A stretch of DNA of 64,000 nt from Pseudopyrenochaeta lycopersici. Lineage: Eukaryota > Ascomycota > Dothideomycetes > Pleosporales > Pseudopyrenochaetaceae. The first letter of the stretch is position 1. Every line of letters begins with the position of its first letter. Shown here one piece after another: positions 1 to 10,582 of this stretch. The stretch is taken from NCBI GenBank assembly GCA_003313425.1, contig NHZP01000050.1, positions 186,001 through 250,000 on the forward strand, given 5' to 3'. The notes beneath the pieces are model-generated. The model was not told the DNA's origin and searched no databases. It worked only from the letters and a program-made list of their open reading frames with translations. Made by a program: the position numbers and the translations under genes.

Positions 1-209
1 TTCATGATAGATGAATGACTTTTACACGGCACTAGCTAGCCTGCTGCATCATAAAAGGCTGGGGATGTCATATCCGGTGTCTAATTACACTATACGCACT
101 AGTCTTCCTGCTCCGTTCAACGCATGGTGCGATCACATATATACCATTCCTTTCTACTTCTGACTTTCATTGGCTCCTAATTTGTCTGCATCTTTGCTGA
201 TTTCATTTC

Positions 210-1789
210 CTATGTACTTCTCGCCTTTTGAACACAAGTTTTCTTCACCTCTTTCTCCAGTCCAGACATATTTAAGCGTGCAATATCCCAGCTGCACGCC
301 TGGCTCTCGCAGTGCAGTGCCAATGAGCTTAAATGACCGAAAGTCTTGTCGCAACTCTCCTCGCGGCAGACGAAGGGGTGCAACAGACCGTCGTCCATCC
401 ACTGTTGCACTTCCTCGAGCTTGATGCGACCAGTGCGAATCTGAGCGTGAATGTCAAGATCCATGTAAAGCGATGAGTACCACCACCTGCCGAGACAAAG
501 TGTGAGGAGCGACGGATCTTGTAGATTGGGGCATTTCCCGGATTCGAGGTGGTTGAGAAGGCTGGAATAGGTGCGCATTGAGGCACTGCATCCCCAGCAA
601 GATAGGCTAGCGGAGGCGTGTTTTGTCATGTGCTGTTGCGTCGTCAGCGTCACGTCGTTCAATGGAAATACGGTGCTTTTTGGAGGCTACAGAAGAGTCT
701 GTTCATACAATTTTGAAGTTACCCTCGTGATGTGTCAGGAATTTACAATCTTCGCAAAAATAACACTGCTGCTGGTGCAGGGTCAATTGGACTTGACCAG
801 CGCAGGAAACACCACATTGAGGGCAGATCAGTGGAACGGAACAGGTCTCGTAGTGCTGGTTGAGCTTTGTTTGGCTTTGAAAAATGGTTTTGCAGCCTGC
901 GCAGTGGAAGTGGTCCCGCTCGAGGTGCTGGGTGAGTGCCGCTTGATCTGGTCCGTCAAAGTCGCACCCTGGTTGCAGACAGTGCTTATGCTCTAGGACG
1001 TAAATCAGTATAATATATCATCAATGTAGCACTAATGCGATTATCACTTCAGGGACGCATTGTGCACTTACTGTTTGTCTTTTGCCAGTGCTCATCACGC
1101 TCATCCTGGTCGCGGAAGCGTCTACAGCATGATTCACACCACGTATGCTTCTCCGCGGTGCGAAGGTGGCGCTCGAGTTCTACCTGGCTTTTGAAACCAA
1201 GTAAACATATTAGACACGCGAACTCATGGGCAGCGTGGTAGTTGTTCTCAAAGTGGTTTTTCAGCCCCCATTCATTTTTGAATGCGCTGAGGCATAGGTT
1301 ACAGAAGATGTTGTGATCCCAAGCATTTTCGACATGATTCCTGAGCCCATTGAGGTCCTTAAATACGCGCTTGCAGAGGTTGCAATAGTGCTGGTGTTCC
1401 GGCGACAGCTTGATGTGGCTCAGAAGCCCAGCCTTGCTGGTGAACTTCTGTGAGCATACACCGCACCAGTTCTCGTGAGGAGCAAACGTCTTATCGGTGC
1501 TCTCAATAGTGGAGCCTGATATGGCACGGTCGCGTCTCCGATTGGAGAGTGTACGGCTCATGAATGACTTGGGTTGGTCTTTTATGACCAGCGTTGTGGC
1601 AGTGGATGGACGTCCCGGCAATCTTGGATGTACCCGCTTCTTGACTTCTTGCCACGGGATGGCATTGTCAGATATCTGATTGAGAAACGGGTCAAGAGCG
1701 GCATCAACAGAGCTAATGCTCGTTGACTGTCCGTTTTCGACCTCTTCGGAGAAGATCGCGTATCGGTTCGTGGCTTGAGAGTTCATCAT
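210..1789 (-). CDS. C2H2 zinc-finger protein, multi-finger, three exons
   Basis: Exons (minus strand) 1072-1789, 709-992 and 210-632 give 474 residues. Two introns, 993-1071 (GTAAGT...CTAG) and 633-708 (GTATGA...CAACAG, with a CTGAC branch site), are needed. The second is well supported because splicing creates a perfect finger, C-x2-C-x12-H-x3-H (begins CEDCKFLTHH, ends HMTKH). From about residue 109 on there are some ten to eleven fingers of the type CGVC, CNLC, CNLC, CLIC, CESC, CLQPGC, CAGC, CPQC, CEDC, CWGC, many with imperfect spacing; residues 1-105 are polar and lack a domain I know. Such tandem fingers bind nucleic acid, or in fungi may act in protein contacts; target unknown. The start is the first ATG of the frame (an ATG ATG pair at 1789/1786). 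It is isolated, with 2 kb of non-coding DNA upstream. Confidence 0.8.
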
Positions 1790-3969
1790 CAAAGCTTATG
1801 TGCAAAAGTAGAAGGTGAGTTGAATTATAAATAGTGTTCAAACCCAAACCCTAGGTGAAGATATTTTATATACCTCACCCGCTAGCGCAGTCACCCGATA
1901 GGAAGCGAATCTAGAACACCAGTTTAGTGTGAGCGTGAAACCTGAGAGTGAATGCCGAACCTGCGTAGTTGAGCCATTTATCAAAGTGCAAATGAACCCG
2001 CAAACGACTTTGGGTAGCACTGAATATTGTTCATTCTGGTGCTCGCAATGTGAGACATGTTGTTGCAGAGCTGATAACTATGACGTAGGTTCAGAAAGAC
2101 TGTCAGAAAGACCGACACAGACACGTCTTTCGAAATGCTGGAAGGTCAGTCTGCAGTACGTGTCGAGCGAATCCTACCTTCAGACGTGGGTTTAAAACTT
2201 TCATCAGCCCAATTGTGCCTTCCTAACCACTATGTCAAACCTTTAGCATGCTATATCAACGATGAACGGGAGTATCACACAGAATATAAGTCATATATGT
2301 GAGCCTCGCACAACATTGTCAATGGAAGAATGTTCAAATCCACGGGTAACACAATGAAACAATAATTCAAAACAAGCAGATAAGAAAGAACGAGGACAAA
2401 CAATTGTTCCGGTCAAGGCAGCCACAAAACCTGGCACGTAGTACAATTACCGCGTGATTTCAGAAACTGATTCCTGCCTGCATGCGCACGAGACCGCTTT
2501 AAAGATACTAATGGGAAATTAATTCTGTACCTGATGCTAAAATTTCCCTCGCCGCTATGCCCTGAGTGCTTGTGCTGTACAGCCATAAATGATTTGAATT
2601 GGTACGTCTCGCGGCTTTGATGCGCAACCTCATTGGTATTTTGTTTGAGGATATATAGTTTATGCAATCAATTTTGTTGGAACAATTACTTTATGCATTG
2701 TTTGTAGGGTTTTTTGGAGCAGGTGCAGTCGTCTACATGAAGGGCTTGCACTTGGAGAATCTGCAATACCGATTATGCCATCAAGACAAGCACTGTATTT
2801 TGAGTCTGTCATTCTACGCAGGCAATGCTATCATAGACGCTAACTACTTACTAGCCCATCATATCGGTTTTTTATGCCTCATCAATTGCTCCTGTCCCTA
2901 TGTATTTCTTCTTCCCTTGACGAGTCTCCATATGCGGGCACTCCCGCAACTACAGGGATACCATTTATAGGCCTGATTATGCATCGCTTGTCTTTACTCT
3001 TGCATTATATATCTCTGTCCATGCGGATTCTATAGAATTACAATCGTACAAGTCATGCGAGTCCGATCGCCATTGGAACAATCATATCTGTTCATGCGGG
3101 CAAATCTATCAAGATAAAGTGTAGTACCTGTTCTATTCGCACTCGAAGTTTTAGCTGTAATAGGGAAATTTGGATTTTACTGACCGGCTGAGCTTTTAGC
3201 ATCACTGCATAGACTTTCAAGTTGAGGAAGGTTGTCACCAGAGTTCACGCTGGAGACATCACTTGATCCTGAAACATGTTATTGGTTTGAATTTTCTGAA
3301 CAGCCTCATCCTGAAGTCTGTCACATTAAGAATGGTGCTCATATTACGTGCACAGTTCTTTCGTTTTCAAACATGTAGTTCTTAACTTGTGGATCCGTCT
3401 ACTAGTGTACTCTCGTCTCCAGTCTCTATCGATCACAGACCGCCCCACGACGTTACTTTATCAACATATATCCCTGGTTCTCGCGGAAAACCTCCTCCCT
3501 TGGTGCCGTTATTTAGCCAATGTGCTCAAATTCTCCCTACCAATATATCTAGACTCCAGGCGGTACTCTGGCGGTGATCATACGTACTCTTCGTGACAAG
3601 TGCGCGTTATCATAGCCTTCACCTTCAACCTCCGCTACAGTGAAACCTAATAGAGCAAACGCACCACGATTGCAGCCTTGGGTTTATTCATTGTTCTCAC
3701 GTGGTTAAACCCTGTCCCCATGAGCACCTGCACTATTTCTTAGCTTTTCCATGGCCACTTCTATTCCCATTACCAGCTCCTCCCATACTTTTTGGACTCA
3801 ACCCTTGTTCCCAGCTTTTCCTTGCAGCCAAAAAATTTGATAATTCTCATAACAATCAGCATCAATACCGAAAACAAAACAAGAGCCTATCATATCCTCC
3901 ACTTATTTTACGTACAACACTTACACTGCCGATCAACTTAAGTCACACTTCCTATAGACTCTAACAACC
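1790..3969. other. Intergenic region, no gene seen
   Basis: About 2.2 kb between the upstream ends of two divergent genes. The open frames here are short, AT-biased and lack homology I can recognise. The last 250 bases before the gene at 3970 are pyrimidine- and CA-rich, as in a fungal 5' untranslated leader. Confidence 0.5.
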
Positions 3970-5505
3970 ATGGCCGCCCTTCAGAAATTGCGTGTACTTC
4001 TCGCACCAAAATCTCGCAAACTAGTGAACAAGCCGCACAAAACTGTGGCACCTGGGCGGATTACGAAACGCACGTCGTCTGTGCCGATTCCCCTCCGCGC
4101 TGAGCTAACGCCGGAAGAGCTCAAACGGGCTCAATGTCTTGCAAACGTTATCTCAGGTCGACAACGCCCAGATTTGGAACTATTGAAGGCGATGAGATTG
4201 AGACAGGGCCTCTCAGGTCATCCAACGCTGGAGCAGTCCTCAACACTGCCTCCCGTGACTCCTCCCTTAACGCCTCCCTCCACGACTCCCTCCACGTCTT
4301 CATCAAAGCCTCAGTCTCCCGCCACGACGAAGACAACCCATTCCATCGCCTGGGAACAAGAAGCACTACGTAGAATAACAAAAAATGGTTTAAGTCTGGA
4401 TCTTGAGTGGAGCCATAAAACCTGGAAGAATAAGGCCAACAATTTGGATCGATTGAAGCTGTTAAAAGACGACGGTTATGACATCAAGCCTTTGCAGGCC
4501 AAAGGAACGACTGCAAATCAGATTGTAAAAGCAGTCCTTGGTCATATCGAAGCACGCAAGAAGCGGACAGCATCTTCCATGGATTCACCATCCGGAGAGG
4601 AGGACAACATTATAACACCGGGCTTGGATGAAGAGCGCAAAAACCAGCGTGCTTTTCAAATTCAACCATCATTCCACAGCTTGAGGCCCTGCCTCCCATC
4701 CCCTCCTCCTCTGGCACCGCGGAAGAGAAAACATGATCCTGTTGAAGATTACACGCAAGATGAGCGTGATAGAGATAATAATCATCAGCGGTATGAACTG
4801 CCAATGCACCAATACAGTGCCCCGCCCACATGTGCATGCGGTCCCGCACGAAAGAAGTTACGTTTGTCTACAACAAATGATCTACAATTAACGATGGAGA
4901 TGGAGGCATTTAGTCTGTTCAAGAAGAACATTGTGCGCGATATTTTTCGCTCGTCACTTGCAGTACGCAACGCATCTGAATCAAAGGATACCGTGACTAC
5001 TTCTTGCATTGTCTTTGCACCGAACGACCCATCCACGAACCCTCGGCGCAAACCAGATGTACTTATCGGCTCGCGAGGTCTTGCATATATGCTCAATGAG
5101 ATGGAATTTTTATCTGGCGGCCGCGAGGATGATGGAACGATGTACATCCGCGATCCCGATGCTTTCGAAGATCGAGATAGCGGCGACGCAGGGAAGGAGC
5201 GTAAATGTACCAATGAAATCCGCATATGTCAGGACTCAAGCGGTCGCACGATCGTACAAGGCTATGCGCAGACTTTGGAGGGCCTGATGGTACGGCTGCG
5301 AAAGAGCGATCTCATTCATACCTCGCAGTGGGCCTTTGATGGGATGAATGTCGTTCCAAACGAGAAGCGGACATGGTCGCTGAGCAGCCATACTCAGGAA
5401 GCGCTCGAAAAGATTGTAGAGACACTCCAAGCGGGTCTCGAAAACGATGCCGTGAAAGTACACGTTGAGGAAGTGTACAACGGAATGAAGCTGCGCTATG
5501 ACTGA
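3970..5505 (+). CDS. Hypothetical basic protein, single exon, 511 residues
   Basis: One uninterrupted frame with a good start context (aaccATGgcc). I do not recognise a family. Residues 1-40 are Lys/Arg-rich and basic. Residues about 90-125 are a Pro/Ser/Thr-rich linker with repeated TPP/TPS units. Residues about 128-200 form a charged, probably helical segment (WEQEALRRITKNGL onward). Residues 225-290 are disordered and basic (PRKRKHD could serve as a nuclear signal), with a CACG motif near residue 283. The C-terminal 200 residues (from MEMEAFSLFKK) look folded and acidic/basic mixed. No signal peptide or membrane segment. A nuclear role is a guess from composition only. Confidence 0.7.
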   Translation: MAALQKLRVLLAPKSRKLVNKPHKTVAPGRITKRTSSVPIPLRAELTPEELKRAQCLANVISGRQRPDLELLKAMRLRQGLSGHPTLEQSSTLPPVTPPLTPPSTTPSTSSSKPQSPATTKTTHSIAWEQEALRRITKNGLSLDLEWSHKTWKNKANNLDRLKLLKDDGYDIKPLQAKGTTANQIVKAVLGHIEARKKRTASSMDSPSGEEDNIITPGLDEERKNQRAFQIQPSFHSLRPCLPSPPPLAPRKRKHDPVEDYTQDERDRDNNHQRYELPMHQYSAPPTCACGPARKKLRLSTTNDLQLTMEMEAFSLFKKNIVRDIFRSSLAVRNASESKDTVTTSCIVFAPNDPSTNPRRKPDVLIGSRGLAYMLNEMEFLSGGREDDGTMYIRDPDAFEDRDSGDAGKERKCTNEIRICQDSSGRTIVQGYAQTLEGLMVRLRKSDLIHTSQWAFDGMNVVPNEKRTWSLSSHTQEALEKIVETLQAGLENDAVKVHVEEVYNGMKLRYD

Positions 5506-5995
5506 AGGAGCTGGGGCAACAGAGCGTGCAAACGGCTTGGCTTAAAAATCGCGTCGCTAAATAAAGTAATGGCGCTCATGTGCCAAACAAACGAAATTGT
5601 GAATAAGATTTTGGATGGCCAGACGAGCAACTTTACCTGGAGCAGTAGTCATACAGCTGCACTGGTCGACAAGTGTTTTCGTAGAGCTCATGAGCAATGT
5701 ATTGTTAGAGATGGGAAATTAGCATCCTACAGTAGTAACATGCTCGGGTGGGGATGGAAAAGGTTTCTTGCTTTTAACAGCGTTCGATGTTAGCACTTTC
5801 ATTTTGGCAAGATGCCATGCCATCTGCATCTCATATAGTGTTGTTATTTATGACCAACAGATTGGTCCTAGAATTAGTAGATGTAGTTAAATTCATAATA
5901 ATGTCATTGGTGCCATTTAAGACTAAGTATGCATAATTATGCTACACGTTCTCCCCATGTTCTTTGTATATACTGTTCGGCGAATCTCATCCTCA
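5506..5995. other. Short convergent intergenic region
   Basis: 490 bases between the 3' ends of the gene ending at 5505 and the permease ending at 5996. It is AT-rich and has several AATAAA-like or TATA stretches (for example aaataaag near 5560) that could serve 3' end formation. No gene seen. Confidence 0.4.
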
Positions 5996-7980
5996 TCATG
6001 CTCCCTGATGTGTGCTCTTCAGAGGTGACAAAAGCCTTGTTTTAATGAAACCCTCCTTGAGATATCGGTGTCTTGCCTTGAAAACCCAATATATACCTGC
6101 AAAAAGGAGTTCCGCACCAAGAATCAAGCAAGCCCAATTCATATTCCCGATATTTTCGCCGCTGTCAATAGGAAGATAGAGTGGCATACTATATTAAATT
6201 ATTAGCGATACCCTGGTTTTGTGAACGGTATTGGTATTTGGCAAACTTACACGTAGATGACGCAAACTAGCAATGCCCATGCCACAGAGACAGAATTGAC
6301 AAAGTATCCCCAGCGACCCAAATCAAAATTTGGTCGAGGTGGTAGAATAGAGCGCCCGCGACATAATGTCTACATATTAAAAATTAGTTCGAATCTTCAC
6401 GGAAGCTTTGAGGTATGATAACGTACAGCCACGATCGGTATCATGTATGCGAGCTGAAAGCTTACGCCCGCGCCACTAACGAGCGCGAAGAAAGCGAGAT
6501 CGCTCCCAATTGCGATTAATCCCATGGCTGCCTCAATCGCGATCACCACATATATGGTATTGAGGGGAATGTTAACGTCAGGGTGAATAGTGGAGAGCCA
6601 TTCAGACCAGGGAAAAGCGTAGTCTTGTGCCATGCGCCATGCAAGGCGAGAGCAGGCAGCGAGGAGACCGGTGGAAATTATGATGTTGTAAATGCCGAAC
6701 ATGATAGAAATCCAAAGACCACCACCGTAAGTGCTGCCAGTAATGTCCATAAACCAAGCGACATAGGGTGACCTGCACACACCATGTTAATGCTGCTAAA
6801 GATAGGTAGGTTCGAGTTGCTTACAGTGCTTCTTGATATAGCTCGTAGTTCCCACAGCAGAATAACAAAATCACATCGGCGATGATGGTGCTAACTCCAG
6901 CAAAAATCATCGACCACATCATGACTCGCTGATAATATTGTTATTGGGCTATGCCAATGTATTAGAAGTGATGCGAACGTACTGGGGCGTCCCTTGCAGC
7001 ATCTTTCATTTCCTCTACCAGGTGCATCATCGCATCAGTTCCATACAGCCCGTACATGGGATTGTAAAAGCTCATGATGAAAACCCAACCGCTGCTTTTA
7101 TATCCTGAATTGTTTATAAACGTTGTGAAAACAAATTTTGCGTCTGACTTGGGAGCCATCACCAGGAATGTGATTGCCCATGCGATAAAGCCTCCAATGG
7201 TGAAAAGGGCGCCAATTGTTCCGAGTGCTGGCAGCAACTTGGGTCGCAGGTTCATCAAGAACGGAATAATAATCATGGGGACATATACGAGAAATGTCAT
7301 GTATGGCTGTGTGTCACTGTTAGTGTGATATATCCAACATGGCGGGGTCAGGTGGAGAAACTATGCTGACCTTCCATTCGAACTCTGGATGTACAATAGT
7401 AGCGAATGTCAAGAAGATGTTTGCGTTATTCAATGAACAGGAAGCTGCTGTGGCAATTTGCGCAATAATCAGACTCCACCCGACGAAGTACGACAGAATC
7501 GGTCGCCACTTCTCGGACGCTAAAATTTGTATATAAAATTGCTGGCCACCAGCAGTCGGCCACAAGCTGCAGTATTCAGCGAGCGACATCATGAGCAGTG
7601 TTTGGCCAATTGCAACGGTTATTCTGTATTACTGTTAATGGAGACATGTCCTGACGTCGCATCAATTGAATACTTGGACCTACGATCCATAGATTAATGC
7701 AGCCGGACCTCCAAGGTCGAAAATAGTTCCATATAGAACGACAATACATGTCCATGTCGCACAGATTTGGACCTGATAAGCGCATACTGCAGATGTTCTC
7801 AGTGATGAATGGGATTTTAGAGTATGATTGAGAATACTTACGGGTCCAGAAGCTGTATACCCGCTTCAACTCAACGGTCTTGCCAATTGAGAGCAGAAGT
7901 GCGTCATCATGATTGTCAATCTCATCTTTTTCGATAGACTCTGCGCTAGCGAAGGCTTGAGCTTTGACGTGTTCGTCCAT
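5996..7980 (-). CDS. APC-superfamily amino-acid/choline permease, eight exons
   Basis: Exons (minus): 7842-7980, 7684-7786, 7371-7623, 6983-7306, 6825-6928, 6427-6772, 6251-6369, 5996-6188; the spliced frame is 526 residues, normal for fungal APC carriers. All seven introns are 52-64 bp with GT...AG ends; the third uses a weaker GTCAGC donor. The protein has about 12 hydrophobic segments, opens with a cytosolic N-terminus ending in LKRVYSFWT, and carries the family signatures FDLGGPAALIYGS, LMMSLAEYCSLWPTAGGQ, and ACSRLAWRMAQDYAFPWSEW. This pattern is that of the fungal amino acid/choline transporter subfamily (Hnm1/Uga4-like). It should move an amino acid, GABA or choline across the plasma membrane; substrate cannot be told from sequence. 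A TATA-like element lies about 80 bp upstream of the start. Confidence 0.9.
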
Positions 7981-8054
7981 TGATGCTCAATTCCTCCGTA
8001 TCTAGACGATGAGTTGTCGTTGAAGGCTCTAAAGACAACTACTTCATTCTGTTC

Positions 8055-8063
8055 TTTTATATA
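8055..8063 (-). promoter_or_regulatory. TATA-like element upstream of permease gene
   Basis: Reads TATATAAAA on the minus strand, about 75-83 bp upstream of the permease ATG at 7980. Position and sequence fit a core promoter TATA box; function is inferred. Confidence 0.45.
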
Positions 8064-8689
8064 ACATTTAAGGTTGTCTTTAATTATTGTCAGAGGTACT
8101 TCGAGCTGCTACATTATCGACATCAGTCCTACAGGGGTCAGTGGCGTTCTCCATTCGGTGCTTGTGGAGGCTCAGCTTCATTCCGTTGATTGGTTAGCGT
8201 GCGCCCAGTCGCTTATTCTAGCAGCAGACGTGTATACCTCCCGTAGCGGGAATGGCCTCATGTACAGTCCATGCACGATACGGGCTGGATTGGGGAAAGA
8301 TAAAAACGTCATGAGACTTGCGTTGCAGCGCACGCTCGCTTCGATATTCGCGCACTCTCTCATTCAATTGGTCTAAAAATAGGTGTTTGCATGTCCACTT
8401 CTGAAGTTGATATGGCTGGCACTCAAAGCTGAAGGGTCAAGATGGAGCAATTGTGGCGTCGGCTTAGGCCGAAGCTGAAATTTCGGTCAGGCCACACTTG
8501 AAGGTTACGAGGATGAATGAAGACATGGTATGCGATGCCGCTTCAATCAGTGCTGAGACTATCATTTGTAGAATATATCAGTAAGCTGTTTCAATTGTTG
8601 ACCTATGCACAAAGAGGCTACAATCTACGACAGAAACACAATGTCGCAGGGAGCGAAGCTGGGAACTCGATTTATTAAGCGAACGATAC

Positions 8690-9260
8690 TCAATCTAAAA
8701 AGCAACCTACACTCGGCCCAGTAGTTGTAGGACACATAAGTGCTAGACTACCCTACTAAAATATTACACATTAAAAAAATTAAGGCATCTGAATATACTA
8801 CAGTTCAAGATTAGTATTTATATAATGGTTATATAAAGAGGACTTACTAATCTCAAATTTTGTGGGTGGAACTTCCTCTGCAGCTGCAGCGTACGGTAAG
8901 TTATCGTGTGAGAGGTAGGTATCTGTATTCGTAGTAACTATTCTCTGTCTTTCTACGTATGGTGAAGAAGGGTTCTTATATAAGGGGGTACGTAGTTTTG
9001 GCCTTTGTGCCCAAAGCTGAGTTATTATGTGATAGCGCGCGACAACTTGACGTCGTGCGTAGCAAGCTCATGCACTGCGTACAGACAAATTTAGTATTTT
9101 TACTAGCTAGAGGTAAGCCATAAGGGTATATAGTATGTCTTATTTAATCCTTTAATGTTATTAAGCCAGTTATTAGCTATCTATATTCACATACACTTAC
9201 TAGCAAAGATTGACTCTAAGGTAAGGAATTTTTAGCTAACTAGATCTTTATTAAAAACTC
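8690..9260. repeat. AT-rich, TpA-rich stretch, possible RIP-decayed transposon remnant
   Basis: Composition changes sharply to A/T with many TA steps (runs such as ttattagctatctatattc), unlike the coding flanks. This resembles DNA mutated by repeat-induced point mutation. No LTR pair, terminal inverted repeat or transposase frame is visible, so the assignment to a transposon is inference. Confidence 0.35.
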
Positions 9261-9423
9261 AAAACCTTTGGGGTGCATCGAACCCTGCTTCTTCAAGTGC
9301 TAACATAATGACACTACCGCGAACCTACACACCAACCTTCAGGGCGCCTAGGCGTGTTTGAAGGTTTGTTTGGACGATTCCGCACAGGAGAAGGGCGTTC
9401 GGACTTTTCTGGCCCCTGCAGAA

Positions 9424-9473
9424 ACAGAAGCTCCTTTAGCTTCTGTGTGCTTGTTTTCGGCTTCAATGAAGCC
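9424..9473. repeat. Two adjacent short hairpins
   Basis: 9424-9446 is a perfect 9-bp stem with a 5-nt loop (ACAGAAGCT / AGCTTCTGT). 9459-9473 is a 15-base palindrome around one A (GGCTTCA A TGAAGCC). Both contain a GCTTC core. Purpose unknown; they may be remnants of a mobile element end. Confidence 0.4.
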
Positions 9474-10582
9474 TGTGGGGTATTTCAACATATTGCGATC
9501 AGGTCTTACCCACTGTCTCTACAGGTTGACCATGGATCCTGATATGTTGGTTGTAGTAGCCATCGATGCCAAGGATCGGACTGATTCAGTGCAAATTGAG
9601 GATCCTGTTGACTGACCACGAGCGGAATTTCCGTGTGCTGATCAGAATTTTGCTTTGCAGCTGAGAAGCTATATCAGCAACATATCTTTCAACCAAACTG
9701 GGACCCCTTACTGGTACTCCCTTTGTAGGGGTGTCCCCCTGCACTGGCTTTTCCGGTCCAGGAGCCCACGTAGGCAAGATAGTTATAACCAATGTTGGGC
9801 TTCTCTAATAAATGCATTGTCTTGACAGTAGTTGAAAAGCAAATTTCGTATGCCTTTGTTTCCCTACACAAGCAGTGAAACAAAAAGAGTTAACGCTTAG
9901 ATGTGGGAATTATTTGCAACGAAAGCGGATGGCTTTATACGTCGCATCCCTATAAAACTCTCAGCGTCGAAAATCTGACAACTTCCAGATCAGTACTGCC
10001 TTCGCTACTCCTAGGTTCACGGGTTACCGCGCAATATCCTGTGGTGCAGCCAAGCAACATACAACGACGCTGTCTATATTGTTGTTTGATGTGAAAATCA
10101 CCCTTGAAACCTAGCCATTGCGCTGGAGTAGCGGATTGAAGACTCGGAGGAATTACACTCTGCAGGTCCTCTCGTCTTGGCGTGACAACTACCCTTTTGG
10201 GAAGTGTCAACCATCAAGAATGAAGCCTCCAGGATCTCGCGAAATTCATCTGGTAAGTCATACGATATTTGCAACTCGAGTACGCATGTTATGGCAATTG
10301 TGGGAGTAATGGCCTTAATTGTATAATCTGCGTGAGCGATGCTCGTACATAATGAAACACTCCTGTAGATTTCCTTATCGTCTTGAGTTGGAAAAGTTCG
10401 AGGTACTTTCGCGCTCTTACCCCCTTGCTTGATGATGTGGGGCCAAGTACCATTAGCCAATGACTTTCTGGTGTCAGCATGCGGAGGAGGGGTTCGAAAA
10501 TCTTAGCTTCCAAGGTTACAGATGCATTGCATATGCCTAAACTACTTTAGGAATTTGTCAGATTCCCCAGCTGTAGTCGCCA

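Larger units (their letters stand above)
7981..10582. other. Long gene-free region with AT-rich core
   Basis: 2.6 kb with no supportable gene. The centre (about 8690-9260) is AT-rich and TpA-rich; 9300-9620 holds short hairpins. Open frames near 9350-10460 overlap on both strands and lack recognisable protein features. Confidence 0.5.

Noticed and set aside
571..996. A 141-residue plus-strand frame inside the zinc-finger gene
   Set aside because: It is the antisense shadow of the zinc-finger exon, whose Cys/His spacing is decisive.
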